Assembly: GCA_010093605.1 (NCBI GenBank)
Contig: MU004191.1
Coordinates: 47,112-111,111 of the forward strand
Source of the DNA: Lophium mytilinum
Taxonomy: Eukaryota; Ascomycota; Dothideomycetes; Mytilinidiales; Mytilinidiaceae
DNA: 64,000 nt
Direction of reading: 5' to 3'
Below the pieces are notes generated by a model. That model was not told the origin of the DNA. It searched no databases and was given only the letters and a program-made list of their open reading frames with translations. Below, one piece after another: positions 1-10,079 of the stretch; the first letter of the stretch is position 1; each line of letters opens with the position of its first letter. Made by a program: the position numbers and the translations under genes.

Positions 1-480
1 AATAATTAAAATATACTAGAAGCATTATATAGGCTAAAGAGTATAATAATAAATTTAAAGATACTATATTAGGTATAGAAGGCTATTTTATACTAATTGC
101 TATTCTTAACGTAGATATTATTAAATATAGTAATAATATTAAAGATAGAGTATATCTTAGCTTTATAAAGCTGCGTAATTATATTATATAAGAGAGAAGG
201 TGCATTTCTATCCTTAATTATAATTTTATTTAGTAAGTAGTAATTAATATAGATATAGAGTCCTCCGCCTAGCTTATAGATAATAATAACGGGCGCTATA
301 AATAGTAATATACTAGGGTAAATAAAGCTCTTTCTAAGTATCTTATTAATATAGGCTTTAATAGTATACAGCTTATTATAAGAGAGGCTATACTAGTATA
401 GAATAGAGGGTTTTATATTTAGATTCTTAAAATTAATAGTATAGTCTACGCTAGGCCTATATAGAGGTAGTTTATTAGCT
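1..480 (-). pseudogene. Ty3/Gypsy reverse transcriptase relic (truncated by window edge)
   Basis: Read on the minus strand, one frame follows the Ty3/Gypsy RT domain closely despite several stops. In order: an LPLYRPSVDYTI block (about 431-475, equivalent to the LPPHRPxDH-I block before RT), a YSLSYNKLYTIKAYINKIL segment (equivalent to YxLS..EL..L..YI), a GGGLYIYINYYLLNKI block (equivalent to GG.R.CVDYR.LN.IT), an LYKAKIYSIFNI block (equivalent to L..AK.FTK.D) and finally an LYNASSIF block (equivalent to L.NAP.TFQ) at 3-35. The substitutions match RIP-type transitions. RNase H and integrase would lie left of the window. It is non-functional. Confidence 0.85.
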
Positions 481-3400
481 ACTTATAAATTAAAAGTGTT
501 TAAGATTTAATAAAAGAATAGAGAAATCTTTTATTAAAGCTAGTCTATATATATAGTAATTTTATTATTTTTTCTTTAAACTAATAATAGTTCTTAGTAG
601 TAATACCTACTAGGTTTATAATCTATTATCTATAGGTATATTAGTTATCTATATCTAGAGATTTATCTAGCTACTTAAAATTCTATAAAGTAATAGTTAT
701 TACTATATTCTTATTATATTTAGCTATAGTAGAATAGGTATATATAGAGATAAATTAAATATTATAAGCTAGTAGCTTATCTAGTAGAACTAGTTCGGGT
801 AGAAAAGGCTTACTATTATAATCTAGCTAAAGAAAGTCTTCTATATTATTAGGGCCTTTAATAGTTAGGCTAAGGTTAAAATTAAAGTTAGAGTTAGAGT
901 TATATTAAGAGCTATAGAAATCGCCTAGGTTTTAGTATAGTTTAATTTTAATATATTTTAAATAGATAAGGCTTTTAGTAATAACTAGTCTACTATAATA
1001 GAGGTAGTTAGATATATAGTAGTTAGATTAGAAGATAGTTAGATCTTTCTAAAACTAGTAGTAGAGTTATAAAGCTAGAGCTAGAGTATATCTAAGATTA
1101 TATTATATTATCTAGTATTAGTAATATAGTAGGTTATAGTATTATAGTAGTTACTAATATAAAAGGTAATATCTACTATATAGTCTAGTATAATAGAGGG
1201 CTTACTATTAGTAAGCTTAAGAATAATAGGTTATAAGAAGAGTTAGATAGATATTTTATATAGGTATGCGGTTTTTAAATAAAGAAATTAAGAGCCTAAT
1301 TCTATATTAAAGAGAATTTTAGTAGTAAATAGATTAGATTAGAGAATTCTATCTAAAAAGCTAAATTATTTACTATTAACTAGCTAGAGTATAAAAGTAG
1401 ATATATATATAATAACTAGCTTAATTTCTTATTTTAAAATAGTAATTCTATCTATAACTACTCTTAATTTTCTATTATTAAAGACTATTAGGGGTTCTTA
1501 GTAGTAACTATTACTAAGAACTAAGTATTTTCTATTATCTTATTATAAGTAGAGCTAGTATAGATAGCGCTAATATTAATACTAGTAAGATTAATTTTAT
1601 TAGTAAGGCTACTAACTTTATAGATAGGTACTAGCTATTAGCTAATATATAGAGTATTACTATTAGCTATATATCTATACTTAAGATAGTTCTAGTAGTA
1701 ATTAAGCTACTTAAGGCGCGTAATAGTGCAGTAATTATAACTAAAGAGGCTTAGAGAGTTATTTATAGTAGTAATATTACTTAGTATAGTATTAGTAAGT
1801 AGTAGATAGTAAAGTATAGTAGAGCTAGTACTAGTAGCTTTATAAGTATTATATATAGACTTAAAGATCTTCTTCTCTTTATAGGTATTCTTATTTAGCT
1901 TAATAATATTAAGCTATAATTCTAGAGTCTATAGAAAAGTAATAAAAGTTATTATATTACTATTCTATCTATTAGTAGCCTTATATTTAAGGCTATTAGC
2001 AAGATTATATTATATATAGTAGATCTTCTTAGAGTCTTTAAGGTAAAGAAAGGCTACGCTAGTATTAAAGTATTCTACCTAGGTTATAATGCGCTTATTT
2101 TTTTCTTATATAAACTTACTATTATATAAATTAGTATATATATTAGCCGCCTTATTAAAAAGTCTATAGACCTTATCTAGGTTATTAATTAATTCTTCTA
2201 TAGAGAGGTATAGCTCTTTACTATTAAATTTAGCCTAATAGAAAATTATATTAAAGGCTTTTCTTTTAAGCCTATTATAGATATATACTATATAATAATA
2301 TATAGTAGTATATAGTAGTATATAAATATCTATCTTACTAAGTACCTATATATACTACTACTAGTAGAATAGCTTATTCTTATTACTACTACTAAACTTA
2401 TCTAGATTAAAGTAGTAGTATATTACTATATATGCGCTAGGGTTCTAAATAGATATAAATAGAGTAGTAGACTTACTCTTAATTAGATTAAACTATAGAG
2501 GCTAGCTAATAGAATATTAATAAAGTAGAACTATAGATATAGAAGAATAGAAACTATTATTATTAGAATTATAGTTAAAGTCTAGGGGCTATAGGCGTAT
2601 AACCCCTTATTAATAAAGCTATTATTTAAGCTTCTTAATATAGATAGTAAGCTATTTATATATTCTCTTAAGAGTCTAGTACTTACTATACTAGTAGTTA
2701 TAGTATAGGCGCATCTAGTTAAGCTTAAGGTTAGCCTAATAACTACTAGTAGTATACTATAGTTATTTAGTATAATAGGCCTCTAACTCTTATTCTACTA
2801 TAGTAGTATTATTAGTTATATTCTACTTATACTTTTAATACTTATTCTAGAGTTTATTATAATACTTATCTTTATTCTTAGCTTTTTTAAAGCTAACTTT
2901 ATATTCTATATAGAGCTTCTAGAAGAATTTCTACTATATAAAGTTATTCTTATTTACTATAGTAGTAAACTTAGTCTTATTTATAACTATAATATTAATA
3001 GTTATAGTACTATTAGTATAATAGTTAAGAAGCTAGACTAGTAGCTAAATATAGTACTAGAGGTTACTTTCTTATAGCTCTTCTAGAATATCTATATACT
3101 TAGGTTTAGTATTTAGAACCTATTTAGTTTTATAGTATATAACTAGAATAAATACTTATTAGTCTACTATAGAGATATAGTAATAAGTAGAGTATAGCTT
3201 ATTTCTAGCCTATTTATTTATATTATCTTTAGTTATAAACTAAATAGCGCGCTTATCTAGAGTATTTATACTAGATGTAATAAAGCTGCCTTTATTATTA
3301 GAGTTATAATCTAGGTTAAGTTTATTAGTAATAGTCTAGTTCTAGTTTAAAAGTCTAGTAGTATTAACTAGATTATCTACTAAGTATTTAGGGCGCTAGG

Positions 3401-4559
3401 TATTAGCGTACTAGATATTAGCGCGCTAGATATTAGTATACTAAGTATTATTTAAGGTCTATAAGAAGGCTTAAGTCTATTCTTAGGTATTTAGAATTAG
3501 TTCTCTAGTTCTATAGTAAAAGCTAGAAATAATAGCTAGAGTAGAAGAATTTTTAGCTGCGCCCTAAAAGTATATAAGGCGCGCGGCGCAGTAGGCCTTT
3601 TTATTACTAGTAGTTAATAGAGTTATAGAAGTATAGGTAATAGGTAGTTTTTTTAAAGTTAAATTAGTACTATTTATAGCGCTTAGAGTCTTTAAATTAT
3701 TTTAAAGCCTAGCTATTAAATTAGCTACTAGCTTATTTAAAGAAAGTAGTACTAGATTATAGTCTACTAGGTTAGATTTAGATGCCGCGCGTAGCTATAT
3801 AGCTAGGCCGGCGGGTATTTAATTAGGTTTAGTAAAAATATCTAAATCTTATAATAGAGTTCTAGAAAAAATTAATAAGATTCTAAGTATAGAAGAGTAA
3901 GCTTAGATTATATAGAGGGCTAATATAATATAAATAATAAGGTATATTAACTATTATATAAATCTAAGCTAAAAAGAAGAGAGAGAGCTAGAAGCTCTTA
4001 AAAGGTTATAGTTTAAGGCCGGCGCATAGGCTATAGTCTAGCGCCTTAGGCTAGCATTTTACTTAGGTTATATAAGAGGCGGCATGTAACCTTAGTATAT
4101 AATTATTATAATTCTAGGTTTATACTATAATAATATAAAAATAAAGATATAGAAAAATAAGCTCTAAAAAAAGATTAAAATACTTTAAAAGAAACTTATA
4201 TATAAAACTAAACTTCTTATCTAGGCTAAATATTTAAAGAGTAGTAAAGAAGCTAGATTTAAAACTACTTAAAACTAATACCTAATTATAGGCGCTAGCT
4301 ATATTTTATAAAGTATTTATATCTATATTTTCTATAAATAAACTACTTAAAACTTTATTTATAGAAAAACTATATAAGCTATAAATAAAATATTATTAGT
4401 ACTTATAGCTTTAGCTAGTATTAATACTATTATCTAGAGTATATTTATATAGAAAACTAGAGCTTATTAAGCTCTTTTTTAAGATATAGAGAAGTACTTA
4501 AAAAAAATAAGTAATAGCGCTACTATTACTATAGTATTCTAGTAATTAATTTATAAAAG

Positions 4560-5560
4560 TACTAACTTATATATAAATCTTAATAAAAAGGCTATTAAAG
4601 TAATAGAGGCTAATTTATAGAATATTATAATAAGGGGTATAAATATTAATTAAGATATATAGGCCTTTTTTAAATATAATATTCTTCTACTATCTCTAAT
4701 AAGTAGAGTAGTAATAACTATTTCTATCTTTCTTATAAATAATAATAAGCTATAAGAAACTAACTTTTATATAGTATAACCTATTAAAATAATATTACTA
4801 GTAAGCTAACTCTATATATCTAAAATAATACTAAAAGAACTAGAAATTATTATATTAGTAGCCTTAAAAAAATCTAGAGAAATAACTACTAGTTTATAAG
4901 CTTATACTACTAAATAGAAGAAAATACTAATAAAATCTTTTTAGTAAAGTAGAAAATTACTATATATTCTATATAAGTTACTAATAAATACTTTAAAATT
5001 ATAATATAGTATAATAAATACTAATAGAATACTATCTAGAAAGCTATTAATAATAGTATACTTATTAGTAAGCTTTTAATAAAGAGTATAAAATATATAG
5101 TATAATAAGCTAAAGTCTATAAGGCTTTTATATAGCTATCTAGTATTATTACTACTAACTTTAGTAGAATCTATACTAGTAAAGCTAAAAAGTATAATAA
5201 GTAGTAGTATACTAAAAGTAATAACTATAAAGTAAAAGCTATTAAAGAATAATTTTATAACTAGAACTAGTATAACTTAAATATAACTAAAGCTAGAATA
5301 ATAAAATTTTAATAGCTTCTATATTAAATATAATTATCTAAAAAACTTATTATTTAAAGTAAACTATAATAATACTATAGTTAATAAGTAAGTAGCCTTA
5401 GATAATAATAATCTAGTAAATTTAGATATAACCTTTCTAGTACTCTATAATTTAGTAAAGTTAGCTATACTAGATATATTAAATAGTAAAAATAAAAAGA
5501 TTACTAAAAAGAAAATTAATATAATAATAGTTAATATTAATAGCTATATATATAGTAGTA
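4560..5560 (+). pseudogene. Unidentified RIP-mutated coding relic
   Basis: The plus strand here is A-rich and holds long stretches open except for TAG/TAA stops of the kind RIP creates from CAG/CAA/TGG codons. One stretch, 5401-5558, is open for about 50 codons and rich in Leu, Ile, Asn and Lys. Its orientation is opposite to the Gypsy relic, so it is probably a second element. I do not recognise the protein family. It could also be gag-like. Confidence 0.4.
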
Positions 5561-5610
5561 AAAATAAAAGTAAAAATAAATAGCTTTTCTATAATAATTT
5601 TACTAGTAAT

Positions 5611-5739
5611 AACTCTATCTATAATAACTCTATCTATAATAACTCTATCTATAATAACTCTATCTATAATAACTCTACTAGTAATAACTTCTCTAACTAT
5701 TTTACTAGTAATAATTTCTCTAACTATTCTACTAGTAAT
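5611..5739. repeat. Tandem repeats inside the RIP block (15-bp x5, then 27-bp x2)
   Basis: Four exact copies of aactctatctataat (5611-5670) are followed by a diverged fifth copy (5671-5685), then two near-identical 27-bp units (5686-5712 and 5713-5739) that share the ctagtaat ending of the fifth copy. In the plus frame the 15-bp unit reads as an Asn-Asn-Ser-Ile-Tyr pentapeptide repeat, so it may be a low-complexity part of the relic ORF upstream. Confidence 0.9.
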
Positions 5740-6099
5740 AAGAATAATAATATTATATAAAATAAAGTTACTAGTATAGCTATAGTATACTTTAATCTTA
5801 CTAAAGATAAAATAGTTAAAGAAAAAAAGTAAACTAAATAGCTATAAGTTCTTATTAGTAATAAGTAGCTAAAGAAAAAATATCTATCTATATTAAAATA
5901 CTTTACTAGAAAGATTTAGCTAATAAAAAAGATATAAGCTATAGAAAATATATAAACTATAAATATATCTATAAAGGTATAGATAATACTATTAAAGAGA
6001 TAAGGTTATAGTAGTAGTAATAGTAGAGGTAGCTATAGCCGGGGCTAGATACTAATACTTCTTCTTTATTACACTATCTTAGGAGAGATAATTCTTAGG

Positions 6100-6342
6100 C
6101 GCGGTAATTGTTACGTATAACGTAACCCTATAGGGTGCAGGTAATATAAAGGCAGATAATAGGAAGAAAGGAAGGGTTACAGGACCAGGATAGATAGCTA
6201 TAACGTGTTGGAGGGTTAGCCTCTAATACTTCTACTAATACACAATGGTTCTACACCGAGTATTCGAGACCTTGTAACAACGCTGCCGTACAACTGCCAG
6301 CCGTATACATGCACGGCACGTAACGACAGCTTGTCTACAACA
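6100..6342. other. Border of the AT-rich block, no gene seen
   Basis: Composition returns to about 50% GC here. It contains a near-palindrome gttacgtataacgtaac at 6109-6125. No coding region is supported. Confidence 0.5.
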
Positions 6343-6438
6343 ATCGTGAGTAGCATCGTGAGCAGCATCGTGGGCAGCATCGTGAGCAGCATCGTGAGCA
6401 GCATCGTGAGCAGCATCGTGAGCAGCATTGTAAGAATC
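6343..6438. repeat. 12-bp minisatellite
   Basis: Seven head-to-tail copies of a 12-bp unit atcgtgagcagc (6343-6426; one copy has gtag and one has ggg variants) and a degenerate eighth copy to 6438. The minus-strand frames are all open and read as tetrapeptide repeats (MLLT, HDAA, CCSR), which explains several short ORFs here. These are more likely by-products of a stop-free 12-mer than genes. The repeat lies at the border of the RIP block, upstream of nothing obvious and downstream of the F-box gene that ends at 6543. Confidence 0.9.
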
Positions 6439-6542
6439 GCCGTGAGCGGGAACGTGTGAGAGATGTGGTAGGCGGTAGCACAATGGCTGCTGAGGCCGTA
6501 GTAGGGATACGCCTACACCCGCTCAACTAGAAATTGCTACGG

Positions 6543-8300
6543 CTAGATAGTTCGATCCTCCATCTCGACCTGCCCATCTAGCTTCCAACCAACCTGGTCC
6601 CATCGCGCCAACAAGGTAGCTGGTACCACCTGCCGGGTCTTACCCAGCTTGACGTTCACTGTCTGGAGACTCGCCAATGGAAAATTGTCCGTACACACCT
6701 TCTCTTCCTTGACCTGCTCGCTCTCCCCTCCGACGGAGGGCTCGCCGTCCCATTCCGTGTTGATACAACACTCCGCCCTTTCGTCCCCCAGATTTTCGTT
6801 TCCGTGTAGCTCGACTCCTCCCTTAGTTTGTTCTGCTTGCGTATGAGCCCCACCCCCTACCACATGTTTTGCGCCATCGCACACTTTGGCCGCCATACAC
6901 TTCTGCAGCAGCATATCGTCGCAGAGCCGGATGAGATCCATGTCCGCGCCATTGACGACTAAAGTATCCAGCGAGAGCGGGAGCCTCTCCAGCAGTCCGG
7001 TCCCTGCCAATGCCACTTCTCTTCCAGCGGTATGATCCCAAGTCTTGTCCATTTTATCGATCGGGCGACCTACGAGCGCGGTTTGCTCAATGTCCAAGAC
7101 TCGCAGTCGCTTGAAAGCTTGCAGATTGGTCATGGGATAGGCGCGCGGAGACTTGCTGGGGCAGGACGAACAGACGATCGTACACTTCTCGAGACTTTCG
7201 TGAGAGGCGGTGAGGTAGGACAGTAAGACGCAGTAGATCAGGTTGACGCGCGTCGAGCCATCTGGCTCCGACCACTCCGTAGCGTCCGTGAAGGTGAAAG
7301 ATGTAAGAGGGCCAGTGCAGCGAAGGAAGTTCGCTAAGCCAACAGTGACTATCGGCCAAGCAGCAGACGAAAGGTCGAGTTGGATGGAAAGGTACTTGAT
7401 GCCAAGTACTCGTGTAGGAGCGCTAGCTGCGAGTAGCACTAGATTTTGCGTGCTGAGGATCGAAATTTCTAGACGTGTGAGGTTGCCAAGTTCTAAGAGG
7501 GAGTCTGGGGCGCCAAAGTACAGCCATGGGAGCGGAGGGCAGCCAATGGGTTGCTCGAGACTTAGGTTGCGGAGCTTGGAGAACGCCGGGATGCGGTGGA
7601 GAGGAGCTCTCAGAACGCCGAAAATCATGGTGTAGAGTGCAATGCTCGTCTTCACCGACTGAGTTTTGATTTCAAAAGACTGCAGCGTAGGAAACAGCAT
7701 GAGCATTGCTCCAAGCGTGCCACCGCAGCGGCTGCGATACGCCTCGGCAACCGGGCCAGTTCGTCCTCCGATCATGCCCCAATGGGCGTTCACCATCATG
7801 TTCACCATGGTTGCCTTCTGAGCGTGATTGAGGGGGTCTGGGTCATTGGTTGTTGATCGTCCGGTTTGCGCGATATACATTGACAGGCTTTTGACTTTAC
7901 TTCGAAGGTCTGGGCGATCGAGAAGAGTTCGCGTTAGCTGCCTAGCTCTGTGGAAGATGCCATTGAGGTGTCTTGTGTCTAACGCGATCGCGTGGAAGAG
8001 TTGCTCCTGTGCGGTGCGGCCCAAGGACCTTCCCAGATTTGCTACCAGTAAAAGTGTATCATGGTCGAGGAAGGACATAACGTTGAGTAGAAGCTCGTCG
8101 GGGAGCTGGCTTAAAGTTCCTTCCTTGGAGGGCTGCCAGGTTACCTTACGACGACGAGGCTTACCACGCGCGGTTCGCGCACGCTTGTTGCGTTGAGCCG
8201 GAGCGCCAGCCATATTCGGAGCGGTTCGCGCACGCTTGTTGCGGCGTGCCGGGGCGCCGGCCATATTCGAAGCGGTTCGTGAGGATGTGGATGGCCACAT
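6543..8300 (-). CDS. F-box domain protein
   Basis: An uninterrupted 585-residue frame. I chose the ATG at 8300 because the frame just upstream opens with TTG. Residues about 63-105 form an F-box (LSQLPDELLLNVMSFLDHD followed by a Leu-rich helix), the module that binds Skp1 and recruits substrates to SCF ubiquitin ligases. The N-terminus carries two tandem 17-residue units with an RNKRART core (residues 8-41) followed by GKPRRRK, so it looks like a nuclear localisation region. The rest resembles the leucine-rich, poorly conserved body of fungal F-box proteins, with lone short hydrophobic repeats. A Gly/Glu-rich low-complexity insert of about 65 residues lies near the C-terminus. The substrate is unknown. 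Confidence 0.85.
   Translation of the reverse strand: MWPSTSSRTASNMAGAPARRNKRARTAPNMAGAPAQRNKRARTARGKPRRRKVTWQPSKEGTLSQLPDELLLNVMSFLDHDTLLLVANLGRSLGRTAQEQLFHAIALDTRHLNGIFHRARQLTRTLLDRPDLRSKVKSLSMYIAQTGRSTTNDPDPLNHAQKATMVNMMVNAHWGMIGGRTGPVAEAYRSRCGGTLGAMLMLFPTLQSFEIKTQSVKTSIALYTMIFGVLRAPLHRIPAFSKLRNLSLEQPIGCPPLPWLYFGAPDSLLELGNLTRLEISILSTQNLVLLAASAPTRVLGIKYLSIQLDLSSAAWPIVTVGLANFLRCTGPLTSFTFTDATEWSEPDGSTRVNLIYCVLLSYLTASHESLEKCTIVCSSCPSKSPRAYPMTNLQAFKRLRVLDIEQTALVGRPIDKMDKTWDHTAGREVALAGTGLLERLPLSLDTLVVNGADMDLIRLCDDMLLQKCMAAKVCDGAKHVVGGGAHTQAEQTKGGVELHGNENLGDERAECCINTEWDGEPSVGGESEQVKEEKVCTDNFPLASLQTVNVKLGKTRQVVPATLLARWDQVGWKLDGQVEMEDRTI
8178..8279 (-). repeat. 51-bp in-frame tandem duplication in the F-box gene
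   Basis: Two adjacent 51-bp units (8279-8229 and 8228-8178) encode near-identical 17-residue peptides containing MAGAPA and RNKRART. They double a basic motif in front of the F-box. Confidence 0.85.
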
Positions 8301-8887
8301 CAAGAGCGGGTCGACGAGGTGTATGGGTTGAACAGGAGAGAGTAGTTTGACGCTGTCTGAGGTGCCCTAAAAAGCTATTCGGCTTGTCAAATCTGGAATT
8401 CACGAGCTCTGATGACGTGCTTGAGGTTCTCAGACGGCGGTATACAAGTGCACGGGTGTTGAACACGAATTAGGAGTTTGGAGAGTGTATAGAGAAATGT
8501 TCTCAAAGCTTATTAGGAAGCCGGTAAGGAGGTATATTTGATGGTGTCTAGGGGGCTGAGAGGTACTGGTGGTCGAATTGCCTTCCTCGCCCTTAGGAGT
8601 AGGTGGCTGTGAATAAGTCAACAAACATACCTAGGCACCAAATTAATTGTGCGCTGCCACGTGGGTGACATGGACTTGGGCTGTCACGTGATATTTAGAT
8701 ATGATCGGATACGGTAGTAACGGTTACCAAGAGCTTGGAACACTGAGAAAAAAAGTTGAAAGGCTAGGAAACAATTGCAATTGCTCGAGTCCAATCCCAT
8801 CGCGACACGTGCGCCGCGCGAACTCCAATCCACGAATGGCCTATCGCGGTTCAACATCACAAACCTAGCTATACCATCCCACGAAGC
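8301..8887. other. Intergenic, upstream of the F-box gene
   Basis: 587 bp between two minus-strand genes. It must hold the F-box promoter and the 3' region of the next gene. No further gene is supported. Confidence 0.5.
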
Positions 8888-9358
8888 TCATACGAATATA
8901 AACATGCCGCAAAATCCAACCACGATGAAGCCTACAATCAACGCTACCTCCGGTCCCGCTGTGATCCCGGTCGGGACTAACCCAGAAAACTGTGCGACAA
9001 CGCCTTCCGTAAAGTTCTTTTCTGCTTCCACAAATGCAACGGTAGTGAGGTTCCCACAAGCTTTATTCAGACCCGCGTCTTTGGTGAGCGTAGGTAGTTT
9101 GGCGATGGCGGCGTTAAGCATGTCGGCATCCGCAAAAGTGCCGCGCGGTGAGGCTTGTAGAAAGAGGGAGCGATAGGTAGAATTCTTCCCGATGGTGGAG
9201 AGGTTGGCGATGCGGGAGTAGTCGCCGCATTGCGGGTTGGAGGTCGTTTGGCGGACGGCGAGGATAGCGGGGTATTTTTCCACGGTGGGCCCGGCCAAGA
9301 CGGTGATGTGGAAGAGCGAGAGGAGAATGATGAGGTTGGTAAGCATTGAGTTCTGCAT
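8888..9358 (-). CDS. Small secreted GPI-anchor-like protein
   Basis: 156 residues from the ATG at 9358. I preferred this start to the longer open frame because it begins exactly at a signal peptide: MQNSMLTNLIILLSLFHITV-LAG, ending in a typical AG cleavage site. The mature part has two cysteines (PQCGDYSRIAN and KACGNLT), several N-glycosylation sequons (NLS, NST, NLT, NFT) and ends in a hydrophobic segment with almost no charged tail (GPEVALIVGFIVVGFCGMFIFV). That layout, with small residues before the hydrophobic tail, is that of a GPI-anchored surface protein. The family is not recognised. There is no intron. Confidence 0.7.
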   Translation of the reverse strand: MQNSMLTNLIILLSLFHITVLAGPTVEKYPAILAVRQTTSNPQCGDYSRIANLSTIGKNSTYRSLFLQASPRGTFADADMLNAAIAKLPTLTKDAGLNKACGNLTTVAFVEAEKNFTEGVVAQFSGLVPTGITAGPEVALIVGFIVVGFCGMFIFV

Positions 9359-10079
9359 TATGCTTGCGAGTTTACCGGGGCTACTGGGAGGGATAGAAGA
9401 TATTAAAGAAGAACGAACGAGCCGGTCGCTGAGAAGAAATGAATGAATGAGGATAACAGCGAGCCAGTCACCGACAGAAGAAGATGGATGGAGGGAAAGT
9501 GAAAGCCAGAAAGAAATCCGGCCAGGGCGAAGCACAAAGATATGACACTATGAGGGTTGGTCGGGCCACTAATGTCGTGAAACAGGGGTCTGAAGCTAGA
9601 TGTGCCCGACGTGGCGCTGTTTGAATCGTACACTGTCGCAGGTCACATGTCCCTCTTCTTTTCCTCGTCTCTCCGATGCGCTTCTCCGATGCGCTTTTGA
9701 TTAGTTCATCACTTAAGGATATAGTTCGATTGGAGTATCGTGGGGAAGGAAATGGACCGGCACCGTACTTGCTATTGACGCCACAACACGATCGCCAGCA
9801 CCGCGCCCACCTCCCTTCGTTACGAGGCGGCTACTATCCCGAACCTCAACGCGGTCTCAGAGTCGTCTCAAAGGCAAAGTGAGCCACGGGGTGTACTTTG
9901 CCTCAAAATGACTCTAGCCGTGCTTTCGATTCATGCGCGTCGCAGCTGTGCCTCGTAGGATGGGCCTTGCCGCCGGCCATTATTAGGGGGCGGGCTGGAA
10001 GCGCCGGCTATTGGGCATTGGAATACCGTGAATGCCAATCAAATTCGAAGCGTAGACTAGGCCAAAGCCTTTATTGGAG
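9359..10079. other. Intergenic, no gene supported
   Basis: Only short open frames without convincing starts. A 13-bp direct repeat (ctccgatgcgctt twice) sits at 9671-9696. Confidence 0.5.

Larger units (their letters stand above)
1..6100. mobile_element. RIP-degraded transposon block (AT-rich)
   Basis: About 6.1 kb of extremely AT-rich sequence made largely of TA, TAG and CTA steps, in which CA and TG dinucleotides are almost absent while CG dinucleotides survive in small islands (3540-3620, 3780-3830, 4010-4090). This is the expected outcome of RIP, which converts CpA to TpA on both strands of repeated DNA. No intact reading frame survives. At least two elements seem present: a minus-strand Ty3/Gypsy pol relic at the left edge and an A-rich plus-strand relic from about 4130 to 5560. 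The block ends at about 6.1 kb where normal composition returns. No LTRs or target-site duplications could be recognised. Confidence 0.9.

Noticed and set aside
6343-6438. CRISPR-like array
   Set aside because: The units are contiguous 12-mers without spacers, and the host is a eukaryote.
6216-6526. Short proteins made of MLLT, HDAA or CCSR repeats
   Set aside because: They are translations of the 12-bp minisatellite in three frames and have no independent support.
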